Below, in pieces: positions 7,118 to 12,809 of a DNA stretch of 12,898 bases. The notes beneath the pieces are model-generated. The model was not told where the DNA came from. It was given only the letters and a program-made list of their open reading frames with translations, and did no database searches. A program made the position numbers and the translations under genes. Source of the stretch: JAQBDA01 sp041301185 (GTDB taxonomy: Bacteria; Chloroflexota; Anaerolineae; Anaerolineales; UBA4823); the NCBI GenBank assembly GCA_041301185.1, contig JBFYSV010000093.1:1-12898 (forward strand). Reading direction: 5' to 3'. Position 1 is the stretch's first letter. Each line of letters starts with the position of its first letter.

Positions 7118-7154
7118 AAAACTTCCCGAAAGCTTCGAGCTTTCGGGAAGTTTT
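7118..7154 (-). terminator. Terminator hairpin after the DUF190 gene
   Basis: AAAACTTCCCGAAAGCT (7118-7134) and its exact complement (7138-7154) form a perfect 17-bp stem with loop TCG. On the minus strand the stem ends in a run of five T. It lies 87 bases after the DUF190 stop. A nearly identical stem occurs at 8149-8185. Confidence 0.75.
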
Positions 7155-7161
7155 AACGCCT

Positions 7162-7192
7162 TCACGACAGAGCGCACGGAGCCCACAGAGTG
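7162..7192. repeat. CACAGAG-type short dispersed repeat
   Basis: The stretch CACGACAGAGCGCACGGAG followed by CCCACAGAGTG has a 9-10-base rhythm of CACRGAG-like units. It resembles the ACCACAGAG/CACAGAG repeats scattered in non-coding DNA of many environmental bacteria. It is non-coding and lies between the terminator and the DUF190 stop. Confidence 0.4.
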
Positions 7193-7240
7193 AATTTAAG
7201 ATTTTCTCTATGGTTTAGTGCCCTTCCTTGGGGTAAGAAT

Positions 7241-7576
7241 TCAGATCTTCTTGCGATAGAAATGGACTTGTGCTTTTTCCAAGGTAGCCATGCCACCCTC
7301 AATGGAGGCATCGATCATCTCGAGGTAGCGTTCCAGGCGATCACAGGTATCGACGATCTCTACAATGATGGGCAGGTCTTGCGATAATCGCAGGATTTTG
7401 GTCGTGTGGATGCGGCTGGTCGGTCCAAAACCCATCACGCCTCGCAACACAGTCGCCCCTGCCAGCTCCATCTTTTTTGCCTCCAACACCAACCATTCGT
7501 AGAGCGGTTTGCCGTCCTTTTTATCGCTCTCCCCGATGAATATTCGCAACAGGTAACCTTCTTGGAGCAGTTCCAT
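7241..7576 (-). CDS. DUF190 protein, partner of FluC
   Basis: 111 residues from ATG 7576. The whole protein fits the DUF190 family: GYLLRIFIGESDKKDGKPLY, then AGATVLRGVMGFGPTSRIHT, ILRLSQDLPIIVEIVD and a C-terminal MATLEKAQVHFY. Known structures of the family show a PII-like ferredoxin fold, so a regulatory or ligand-sensing role is likely, but the ligand is not established. The frame is open further upstream to 7645, but that part overlaps the fluC coding region; ATG 7576 has GGAGG eight bases upstream and is placed 5 bases after the fluC stop, whose TAA overlaps the end of this Shine-Dalgarno region. The tight coupling to fluC and the shared fluoride riboswitch indicate a part in fluoride tolerance (inference; DUF190 genes recur next to fluC). 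Confidence 0.9.
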   Translation of the reverse strand: MELLQEGYLLRIFIGESDKKDGKPLYEWLVLEAKKMELAGATVLRGVMGFGPTSRIHTTKILRLSQDLPIIVEIVDTCDRLERYLEMIDASIEGGMATLEKAQVHFYRKKI

Positions 7577-7581
7577 TGGAT

Positions 7582-7965
7582 TTACCTCCAGATCATCATG
7601 GGCAAAGTCCTGCCCGCCCACACTGCCATTACCCCTAGTACGCAATTGGCGCTCACATTCACCAAAGCGGGCATCAACTCCCCGCTGCGCAGCAGGTTGT
7701 ATGTCTCCAGACTAAACGTTGAAAAGGTGGTGAATGCTCCTAAGAAACCAAACAGGAGCAAAGCCCGCATTTGTGGATTCAGGCTGCTTCGGATTTCAAT
7801 AAAATAGAACAAGAACCCAATGATGAAGCTTCCGATCACATTGACAGCCAGGGTTCCGTAGGGGAAGGTGCTGGATCTTGAGATGGTTTGCACGTAACCG
7901 CTGACCAGATAACGCATCACAGAGCCAATAAAACCACCGAAACCGATGAGGATCAATTTTTCCAC
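7582..7965 (-). CDS. fluC: Fluoride channel FluC (CrcB)
   Basis: 127 residues, the usual length for this dual-topology, dimeric membrane channel that lets fluoride leave the cytoplasm. Four hydrophobic segments are visible (about 3-24, 35-57, 68-88, 98-119). Family motifs are present: GGFIGSVMRY (10-19), FPYGTLAVNVIGSF (34-47, with the conserved Asn42), and the pore motif GAFTTFSTFSLE (76-87, with the phenylalanines that line the fluoride path). The start codon is GTG at 7965-7963, with AGGAG six bases upstream. That Shine-Dalgarno lies in TAGGAGTC (7977-7970), the exact complement of the riboswitch strand GACTCCTA, so translation is probably opened by fluoride. A single FluC gene suggests a homodimer. 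The downstream partner is the DUF190 gene. Confidence 0.96.
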   Translation of the reverse strand: MEKLILIGFGGFIGSVMRYLVSGYVQTISRSSTFPYGTLAVNVIGSFIIGFLFYFIEIRSSLNPQMRALLLFGFLGAFTTFSTFSLETYNLLRSGELMPALVNVSANCVLGVMAVWAGRTLPMMIWR

Positions 7966-7989
7966 ACGCGACTCCTATCGCAGGTAAGA

Positions 7990-8038
7990 TTAGTAGGAGT
8001 CATCAGCCATACGGCGGTTACGGCGAACCCCATCGCCA
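7990..8038 (-). promoter_or_regulatory. Fluoride (crcB) riboswitch controlling fluC
   Basis: The minus strand reads GGCGATGGGGTTCGCC (8037-8022), then AACCGCC, and GGCTGATGACTCCTACT ending at 7992. This follows the crcB motif closely: the GGCGATG start, the AACCGCC segment and the GCTGATGACNCCTAC end. GGGGTT can pair with GACTCC in the aptamer, and GCC/GGC closes the small internal hairpin. The same GACTCCTA (8001-7994) is a perfect 8-base complement of TAGGAGTC at 7977-7970, which contains the fluC Shine-Dalgarno. The expression platform therefore looks translational: ribosome site hidden without fluoride, freed with it. Confidence 0.93.
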
Positions 8039-8050
8039 CATCTTATGCGT

Positions 8051-8080
8051 ATTATACACTTTTGGATCCCCGGCTGTCAT
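8051..8080 (-). promoter_or_regulatory. Promoter of the fluC-DUF190 operon
   Basis: On the minus strand ATGACA (8080-8075) and TATAAT (8056-8051) are 18 bases apart, which is 5/6 and 6/6 to the sigma70 consensus. Transcription would start near 8044, a few bases before the riboswitch. The -35 box is the terminal TGTCAT of the dispersed repeat at 8075. Confidence 0.75.
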
Positions 8081-8112
8081 TGCGAAAGAGCGTAGCGACT
8101 GAAGCAATCTCA
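8075..8112. repeat. TGTCATTGCGA-type dispersed repeat
   Basis: TGTCATTGCGAAAGAGCGTA (8075-8094) continues GCGACTGAAGCAATCTCA. The pattern TGTCATTGCGA ... GAAGCAATC is a widely seen class of short intergenic repeat. Related ends are at 1111-1122 and 12558-12598 in this window. It has no coding capacity. Confidence 0.6.
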
Positions 8113-8148
8113 CTGCCTCCCCGTCGGTCGGGATTCTATCTCGATATA

Positions 8149-8185
8149 CCAACTTCCCGAAAGCTTAAAGCTTTCGGGAAGTTGG
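8149..8185 (-). terminator. Long hairpin after the VOC gene
   Basis: CCAACTTCCCGAAAGCTT (8149-8166) and its exact complement (8168-8185) form an 18-bp stem around a single A, in practice a tetraloop-like tip. It lies 9 bases after the VOC stop. No U-run follows on either strand, so termination may be partial. It shares 15 consecutive arm bases with the hairpin at 7118-7154. Confidence 0.6.
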
Positions 8186-8194
8186 TTCGTCCAT

Positions 8195-8572
8195 CTAGCC
8201 GCCCATCCCTGCGGTGGGGTCCGCCTGGTGCAGCCCTATCACAATGCCGCTGTTATCCTTGAAATACGCCTGGTAGCCCACGCTGGGAATGGCTCCTTTT
8301 TCCATAACAATCTCGCCGCCATTTGCCAGCACCTTCGCCAGGGCGGCGTCGATATCCTCGACCTCGATGGTGTTGATCGTGCCGCTGAAGCCGCCCCCGG
8401 CTTCCATCAGCCCGCCGTTGATGCCCGGGGTGCTCTCGTCGCCGGTCATCACCAACCAGTAATCGACCGGTCCTTCCCACTTGTTGATCTGCCAGCCGAA
8501 AACCTCCCGGTAAAAGGCGGCGGTTTTCTCCAGATCATCGCTCGCCAGCTCGAAATGGGTAAAACGGTTCAT
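8195..8572 (-). CDS. VOC (glyoxalase/bleomycin-resistance fold) family protein
   Basis: 125 residues, one pair of beta-alpha-beta-beta-beta modules. The N-terminal module begins NRFTHFELASDDLEKTAAFY with the typical FYREVFGW helix-turn and WLVMTGD strand; the second begins TINTIEVEDIDAALAKVLANGG and ends YQAYFKDNSGIVIGLHQ. GINGGLM between them is typical of the small PhnB/glyoxalase-like VOC proteins. His6 and Glu8 in the first strand and the C-terminal strand could furnish metal ligands, but the substrate cannot be named. Start ATG 8572 has AGGAGG seven bases upstream. The gene has its own consensus promoter with a LexA-type box (8629-8642), which would place it under damage control (inference), and it is followed at 9 bases by a long hairpin. 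Confidence 0.88.
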   Translation of the reverse strand: MNRFTHFELASDDLEKTAAFYREVFGWQINKWEGPVDYWLVMTGDESTPGINGGLMEAGGGFSGTINTIEVEDIDAALAKVLANGGEIVMEKGAIPSVGYQAYFKDNSGIVIGLHQADPTAGMGG

Positions 8573-8618
8573 AGAAATTCCTCCTGGGTAAATTGGATAA
8601 TATGTGTCTGTTTATGGG

Positions 8619-8647
8619 ATTATATATTAGAACACACGTTCTGTCAA
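8619..8647 (-). promoter_or_regulatory. Perfect-consensus promoter of the VOC gene
   Basis: TTGACA (8647-8642) and TATAAT (8624-8619) on the minus strand are 17 bases apart, matching the sigma70 consensus at all twelve positions and in spacing. The start of transcription would be near 8612, about 40 bases before the VOC ATG. The spacer contains a LexA-like palindrome. Confidence 0.85.
8629..8642. promoter_or_regulatory. LexA (SOS) box-like operator in the VOC promoter
   Basis: AGAACACACGTTCT is a palindrome with arms AGAAC/GTTCT. Its core GAACACACGTTC fits the Gram-positive-type LexA box GAACRNRYGTTC on both strands. This box type has also been reported for a Chloroflexota member, Dehalococcoides. 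The site lies between -35 and -10, ideal for repression. Another dimeric repressor with a similar site cannot be excluded. Confidence 0.55.
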
Positions 8648-8663
8648 GATGAACGTCGCAAAT

Positions 8664-8987
8664 TTAATACGCAGAAAGAATTTTCCCAGACGTTTTTCCC
8701 GTCCATCCCCCGTAGTAGCTGCCCCCGTAGTAATACCAGCTCAGCTGCTCCAGGGCGCCTGCTGCCGCCTCAGCTTCCAGCGCAGCAGCCTGCTCGCTGG
8801 TGACCGCCCCCAGGTACCAGCGCCCGGATTCGGTGAAGGCCTCATCTTCGTACTGTACCCTTAGCCAGTATTGACGACATTCCGGGCACACATAGATCGA
8901 GGCTTCGCCAAAGCTGGCGTCCATCCCCAGCCATCTGACCAGCGCCAGGTTCTTTGGCGGCGCCAGCAGGCATTCGCAAATCCCCAT
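8664..8987 (-). CDS. Hypothetical protein with CPEC zinc-ribbon-like motif
   Basis: 107 residues from ATG 8987. I cannot name the family. It has Cys5 and Cys7 (MGICECLL), then YVCPECRQYWLRVQYEDEAF, so four cysteines could bind one zinc ion as a small ribbon. The rest has a conserved-looking pattern: AFTESGRWYLGAVTSEQAAAL, an Ala/Glu-rich helix, and an aromatic end WYYYGGSYYGGWTGKTSGKI. The ATG overlaps the stop codon of the upstream gene (TGATG), which implies translational coupling and probably a shared task. An in-frame GTG at 8990 is less likely. No membrane segment or signal peptide is visible. The VOC promoter starts 17 bases after its stop. Confidence 0.75.
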   Translation of the reverse strand: MGICECLLAPPKNLALVRWLGMDASFGEASIYVCPECRQYWLRVQYEDEAFTESGRWYLGAVTSEQAAALEAEAAAGALEQLSWYYYGGSYYGGWTGKTSGKILSAY

Positions 8988-9478
8988 CACAACTCGTCAT
9001 CCCCCGGGAAGCTGTTCTCGCCGCCCGGCAGGTTGTTCCAGCCCAGCGAACGCTCATCGAACCGCTTGCCGCGGTTGTCGACCACCCGCGACCCGGTGAC
9101 CACCCCAGCCTCGATCTTGACGTGCAGCTCCTTCTCGTAGACCGAGCCAAAACCCATGTAGACGTACTGCAGCAGCCTGCCCTTGGGGATGCGGATCATG
9201 CCGGTGAACCAGTCCGCCATCAGCGGCTCGTCGCCCACCAATCGGTACAGGCCGCGCAAGCCGGTCAGGTAGAATCGCCCGCCCTTGACCTCCCAGCTGC
9301 CCTGGTAACGCCGCCAGCAGGCTGTTGAGAACAAAATTACGCTATCCTGCGGATCGTAGTCGCGTTTCTCGATGTCGATCTCCAGAATCCGTGGGTGCCC
9401 TATCGGGACCGGCGGGCAATAGGCCATGGACAGGTCTTCGCCTTCGTATTTGAGTCGCTCGTGGATCTGTGCGGTTAT
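8987..9478 (-). CDS. Hypothetical protein, apparent ATA start
   Basis: 163 residues if read from 9478; the frame is open to 9541, with TTG 9511, GTG 9502 and TTG 9493 as legal starts and the first ATG only at 9427. I recognise no named family, but the segment ERLKYEGEDLSMAYCPPVP through STACWRRYQGSWEVKGGRFYLTGLRG, ADWFTGMIRIPKG and YMGFGSVYEKELHVKI reads as a soluble beta-rich domain, and the first of these lies before ATG 9427. A strong Shine-Dalgarno AGGGAGG (9490-9484) stands five bases before ATA 9478-9476, which would give ITAQIHERLKYEGE; none of the legal starts has such a site. I therefore place the start there, as a rare ATA initiation or a mutated ATG. The stop overlaps the next ATG (TGATG). 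The function is unknown. Confidence 0.68.
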   Translation of the reverse strand: MTAQIHERLKYEGEDLSMAYCPPVPIGHPRILEIDIEKRDYDPQDSVILFSTACWRRYQGSWEVKGGRFYLTGLRGLYRLVGDEPLMADWFTGMIRIPKGRLLQYVYMGFGSVYEKELHVKIEAGVVTGSRVVDNRGKRFDERSLGWNNLPGGENSFPGDDEL

Positions 9479-9542
9479 ACCAGCCTCCCTCAAGATTCGC
9501 ACCAAAAGCAAGCAATAGAGATGGATCCGAATTAATTTGGAC

Positions 9543-9563
9543 TATAATTCTCTCTATTATAAT
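9543..9563. promoter_or_regulatory. AT-rich divergent promoter region
   Basis: Two TATAAT boxes face the S51-like gene (9543-9548 and 9558-9563), and the palindromic ATTATAAT (9556-9563) also offers a TATAAT on the minus strand at 9561-9556 towards the hypothetical pair. Convincing -35 boxes at 17 bases are missing on both strands, so only the -10 elements are supported. Confidence 0.35.
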
Positions 9564-9635
9564 CGGGCTGATCCCATTCACCCGGCGCACTGCGCCTGAT
9601 CGGCATTGCATCACCAGGCTAAGAGAGCAGAACAA

Positions 9636-10322
9636 ATGACCATCGCACTCGTTGGCAGCGGCGAATACCTGCCTCCCATGGAAGCGGTCGACCGGGATCT
9701 CCTCCGTAGGCTTGAAAAACCTGCGCGTGTGGTCTGTTTACCTACCGCAGCCGGCAAAGAGGGTGCAGAACGGATTGCCTACTGGTCGCAGTTGGGCGTA
9801 GAACACTTCACCCGCCTGGGTCTGGAGGTATCTACGCTGCCGGTGATAGACCTCCGCAGCGCGAATGATATCCATCTTGCACAAATAATTGAGCAGGCCA
9901 ATTTCGTGTACCTGTCCGGGGGTAGTCCAGGTTACCTTTTCAGCAGCCTGGCTGGCACACTGGCATGGGAAGCCATCCTGTCAGTCCTGGCGGACGGCGG
10001 TATCCTGGCAGGTTGCAGCGCCGGGGCGATGGTGATGGGCGGCAAGATCATCGGCTTTCCCGTTTCGAAGCCAGCCTTCAACCTGCTGCCTGGGGCGGTT
10101 GTCATCCCGCATTTTAACGAATTTCCCAAGCAGATGCTTTTTCTGCTGCGCCAGCTGGCGGGGAAGCGCACCACAATCGTGGGCATAGAAGCCAATACAG
10201 CCTTAGTCAGCGATGGCGAGCACTGCGAGGTGCTTGGGTCAGGCGGAGTTACGTATTGGGATACGAACGAGAAGCACCGCTTCCTCCAGGGTCACCGGTT
10301 TACCTGGAGTCATCAGGATTAG
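9636..10322 (+). CDS. Peptidase S51-like / type 1 glutamine amidotransferase-fold protein
   Basis: 228 residues from ATG 9636 (MTIALVGSGEYL). The family includes dipeptidase E and cyanophycinase, serine hydrolases with a class I glutamine-amidotransferase fold. Visible features are the start strand IALVGSGEY, RVVCLPTAAGKE (31-42), NFVYLSGGSPGYLFSSL (89-105), and the nucleophile elbow ILAGCSAGAMVMGG (123-136), in which Ser128 would be the nucleophile, followed by VIPHFNEF with a candidate catalytic His and VGIEANTALV, where cyanophycinases have GIDExTAL. The peptide specificity cannot be told; the small size argues against true cyanophycinase. The frame opens earlier at a TTG (9606), but homologues start at the hydrophobic strand. 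Its Shine-Dalgarno is weak (AGAGAG). Its TAG stop overlaps the stop of the convergent DUF1906 gene. Confidence 0.86.
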   Translation: MTIALVGSGEYLPPMEAVDRDLLRRLEKPARVVCLPTAAGKEGAERIAYWSQLGVEHFTRLGLEVSTLPVIDLRSANDIHLAQIIEQANFVYLSGGSPGYLFSSLAGTLAWEAILSVLADGGILAGCSAGAMVMGGKIIGFPVSKPAFNLLPGAVVIPHFNEFPKQMLFLLRQLAGKRTTIVGIEANTALVSDGEHCEVLGSGGVTYWDTNEKHRFLQGHRFTWSHQD

Positions 10323-12532
10323 CCGCCCGGGTCAGGTTCCACCGCGATTTCCTCCCAGGTTTTGCCCCCATCCTCGCTCGCCAGCAACGCCCAACTTTGC
10401 GTGCAGGTCACCGTCTCGCCAGATCGTTTCTCTCCCTGGCAGGCACCGCGCTGGACAATTGCCCAGGTATAGCCCTCTGGTGTCGCATCGGCAGCCAGCG
10501 TCCCTTCCGGTAGATTATCCAGAACTTCCAGCCCGTCCTCTGCCGCCTCAGACGAGCCACTTCCGTCAACATATAGCTGACTATGCGAATTTTTCTGCAT
10601 TTCCTCCCAGCTCCAGCCCCCGTCTGAGGTCCGGTAGGCTTGCTTGCCGTCTGCCCCGCCGCTCGTCCATCCGTTCAACTCGTTGGCGAAGCGCACCGCT
10701 TCGCCGATCGGCAGGCTGCGCTCCTCCCATTCTATCCCTCGCCCCCCCTCAGATTGTAGATAAAACAGCCGGCCCAGGCTGAAGCTGTTCCCGCTGTGCA
10801 GTTTCAGGGCCAGGTATGTGCGATTGGCATCCAGCACCTCGAAATAAGCCCTTTCAACCCCGGCCTCGTCCGGAGAAATACCCACCGGCAGCCTTTCGAT
10901 CTGCCAGGAAAGGCCTCCGTCCCGGGTGTGGGCGATAGCCAGCCCATCCAACCCGCCGGTCGCCAGCGCCGCCCAGCCGTGCAAGTGGTCGTAAAATTCC
11001 ACCCCGAGCAGGTGCGTGCCCCCTGCGCCAGATCCCACCCCCAGATCGCCCTCCAATTGCGGGGTGATGTCCTGCCAGCTCCCCCCACCGTCCTGCGTGA
11101 CCAGCAGGCGCTCATCGGCGATCACCCAACCTTGGCTATGCGAAAATAAACCCAGGTCGCGCAGAGGCTCAGACTCGCGCTCCAGCAGCACCTGCGCCAG
11201 CCCGGGCTGGCTGGCTTCCGCAGCGCCCACCGGCAACAGGTTGACCTCGCCGTTGAGCACATTCGAGTCAATTCTCAACCGCACGCCGCCCCAGGTCTCA
11301 TCGTGCCCGCCGGCGTACTGCTTCAGGCGCCGGCTCCCCGGCCACAGGCTGTCCGACAGGCAAGGCGTATCCCATACCGTGGCGTCCGGGTCGTATTCGT
11401 CCAGGTACCAGTGGGCGATCCACACATCGTCGGGCGGCGTGGCGACCGTCGCCCAATCGCTGATGTACGAGGTGCACGGCGCTCCGTATGCCCCAGATTT
11501 CTCCCCCAGGTCGTGCAGCTTCTCGCTCCAGCCTTTGAGAAACTGCTTGGCGGCATCCCGGCACTCGGCATCCGCCCCGGAGTACGACTCCAGGTCGTAG
11601 TAGATCACTTTCGGCCCGAAGAAGCCAAGATTGACCGCCGCCGAGTGGGCTGAGGAGGCTTCTTCCCGGCCTTCTATATAGGCTTCATCCGGGTCTTCCG
11701 AAAATTTATGCTTGAATTTTGAACAGGGCGCCTGGGGTCCCACCCATGCCAGGATGAACTGCCAGCCCTGCTGGGCAGCCTGGTGCACCCACACCGCGTC
11801 CAGGGGCTGGTCGTCGCAGGCAAAGCTGATCCCGCCCAGGTACAGGTTATATACCACGTACGGGCTTTTCAGCCACCAGGTCTCCATGTCGTCCAGGTCG
11901 GGGAAGTAGCATTTATCGAAGCCGTGCTGCACGTTGACCTGGATGCTGCCCGGCGGGTTGACCGCGTAGCGCGTCACCCGGCTCTGCTCCAGCGCCTCGT
12001 AACGCAGGCTGGCGGTGGCGGTGAACACGCCGCTACAGCCAGGCGCGGTGGAATAATGCACCGTCTCCCACAATGGCGCGACGGTCAGCGTATTGCTGTA
12101 CACCACCCCCGCTGCGCACGGGCCGTCCAGATCCCAGCGCAACCCGACCTGTGCCGCCTCACCGGTATTGTTCACCCCACCGGCTTTGTAGAGGATCGTC
12201 TCGCCCGGCAGGAAGGCTTGCAGCTTGCCGCCGTTCTGGTCGCTGGTCAGCGCTCTGAGCAGCTCCACCGCAGGAGTCTTGAACACGCTCATCCACGGCA
12301 TGTAGATCGCCGCCACCGGGGTGGGGGTCGGGCTGGGTGAAGGGGTCGGCGAGACTGTGGGTGAAGCGGTAATCGTGGCGCTTGGCGCCGGCGTGGTCTG
12401 GGTGGCCTGCCAGCGGCTGGCTTGCCCCTCCGCCGCCGAGACTGCCGTCACCGCCAGGATGATGATTGCCAACCCCAATCCCCCCAGGAGAGCAAAGACT
12501 GCAATGAAACGGGATTTGTGGGTGTTTTGCAT
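10319..12532 (-). CDS. Exported or membrane-anchored DUF1906 (glycoside-hydrolase-like) protein with BNR/YCF48-type repeats
   Basis: 737 residues. An N-terminal hydrophobic helix (about 8-35, FIAVFALLGGLGLAIIILAV) after positive residues acts as signal or anchor; a Pro/Thr/Ser linker (about 43-73) follows. Residues about 88-200 form a beta-rich domain. The DUF1906 domain (Rv2525c-like TIM barrel) runs from GFDKCYFP (204) through YNLYLGGISF, VIYYDLESYSG (Asp313, Glu315), DDVWIAHWYLDEY and RIDSNVLNG (Asp422). The C-terminal part has BNR/YCF48-like blade repeats, each with GW and a DGGxSW turn (Trp469, Trp520, Trp622, and a last ASEDGGKTWEE). This suggests a cell-surface polysaccharide-binding or -cleaving protein; the substrate is unknown. 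The start ATG 12532 has AGGAG nine bases upstream. Its stop overlaps the stop of the S51-like gene by four bases. Confidence 0.85.
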   Translation of the reverse strand: MQNTHKSRFIAVFALLGGLGLAIIILAVTAVSAAEGQASRWQATQTTPAPSATITASPTVSPTPSPSPTPTPVAAIYMPWMSVFKTPAVELLRALTSDQNGGKLQAFLPGETILYKAGGVNNTGEAAQVGLRWDLDGPCAAGVVYSNTLTVAPLWETVHYSTAPGCSGVFTATASLRYEALEQSRVTRYAVNPPGSIQVNVQHGFDKCYFPDLDDMETWWLKSPYVVYNLYLGGISFACDDQPLDAVWVHQAAQQGWQFILAWVGPQAPCSKFKHKFSEDPDEAYIEGREEASSAHSAAVNLGFFGPKVIYYDLESYSGADAECRDAAKQFLKGWSEKLHDLGEKSGAYGAPCTSYISDWATVATPPDDVWIAHWYLDEYDPDATVWDTPCLSDSLWPGSRRLKQYAGGHDETWGGVRLRIDSNVLNGEVNLLPVGAAEASQPGLAQVLLERESEPLRDLGLFSHSQGWVIADERLLVTQDGGGSWQDITPQLEGDLGVGSGAGGTHLLGVEFYDHLHGWAALATGGLDGLAIAHTRDGGLSWQIERLPVGISPDEAGVERAYFEVLDANRTYLALKLHSGNSFSLGRLFYLQSEGGRGIEWEERSLPIGEAVRFANELNGWTSGGADGKQAYRTSDGGWSWEEMQKNSHSQLYVDGSGSSEAAEDGLEVLDNLPEGTLAADATPEGYTWAIVQRGACQGEKRSGETVTCTQSWALLASEDGGKTWEEIAVEPDPGG

Positions 12533-12557
12533 ACCGCTAGGCTCCTATGTGTTATTC

Positions 12558-12598
12558 TGTCATTGCGAGACCAGCACCCTTGGCTGGTCGAAGCAATT
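12558..12598. repeat. TGTCATTGCGAG ... GAAGCAATT dispersed repeat
   Basis: TGTCATTGCGAG (12558-12569) and GAAGCAATT enclose a 7-bp hairpin GACCAGC/GCTGGTC (12569-12575 and 12583-12589). The ends match the repeat at 8075-8112, but the inner sequence differs. It lies in the leader of the DUF1906 gene. Confidence 0.55.
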
Positions 12599-12713
12599 CG
12601 TTTTATACCATCCTTGTCAGGCTATTATAATATGGAGGCGCAAGTGTCCAGCCTGTACCCCGATGAGAAATGCACCCGGTTCGGAACTGCTACACCAGGC
12701 ACGACGTCTATTC

Positions 12714-12773
12714 GTAGGGGCACAGCAAGAGAATAGTGTACAATCGGATATCGACCTTGTGCTGTGCCCCTAC
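12714..12773. repeat. 14-bp inverted repeat GTAGGGGCACAGCA
   Basis: GTAGGGGCACAGCA (12714-12727) and its exact complement (12760-12773) flank a 32-base loop that contains TACAAT (12739-12744). The GTAGGGGC ... GCCCCTAC outline is typical of short dispersed palindromes in environmental genomes. It stands between the divergent DUF1906 and lipoprotein genes; no certain promoter is seen there. Confidence 0.6.
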
Positions 12774-12809
12774 AACCAGGATATTTCTTGATCGGTGAAG
12801 GTGGTCTCA

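Noticed and set aside
7577..7645. Longer DUF190 start at 7645
   Set aside because: These codons overlap the end of fluC and do not resemble the family; ATG 7576 has a well-placed GGAGG.
9342..9635. Minus-strand open frame of 97 codons
   Set aside because: It overlaps the recognised hypothetical gene in another frame and has an Arg/Pro-rich, non-protein-like translation.
12300..12410. GT/GC-rich repetitive stretch as a tandem repeat or CRISPR-like array
   Set aside because: It encodes the Pro/Thr/Ser linker of the DUF1906 protein; the repetition is at codon level only, with no spacers.
12620..12635. TATTATAATA as a promoter -10 for either flanking gene
   Set aside because: No acceptable -35 box lies 16-18 bases away on either strand.
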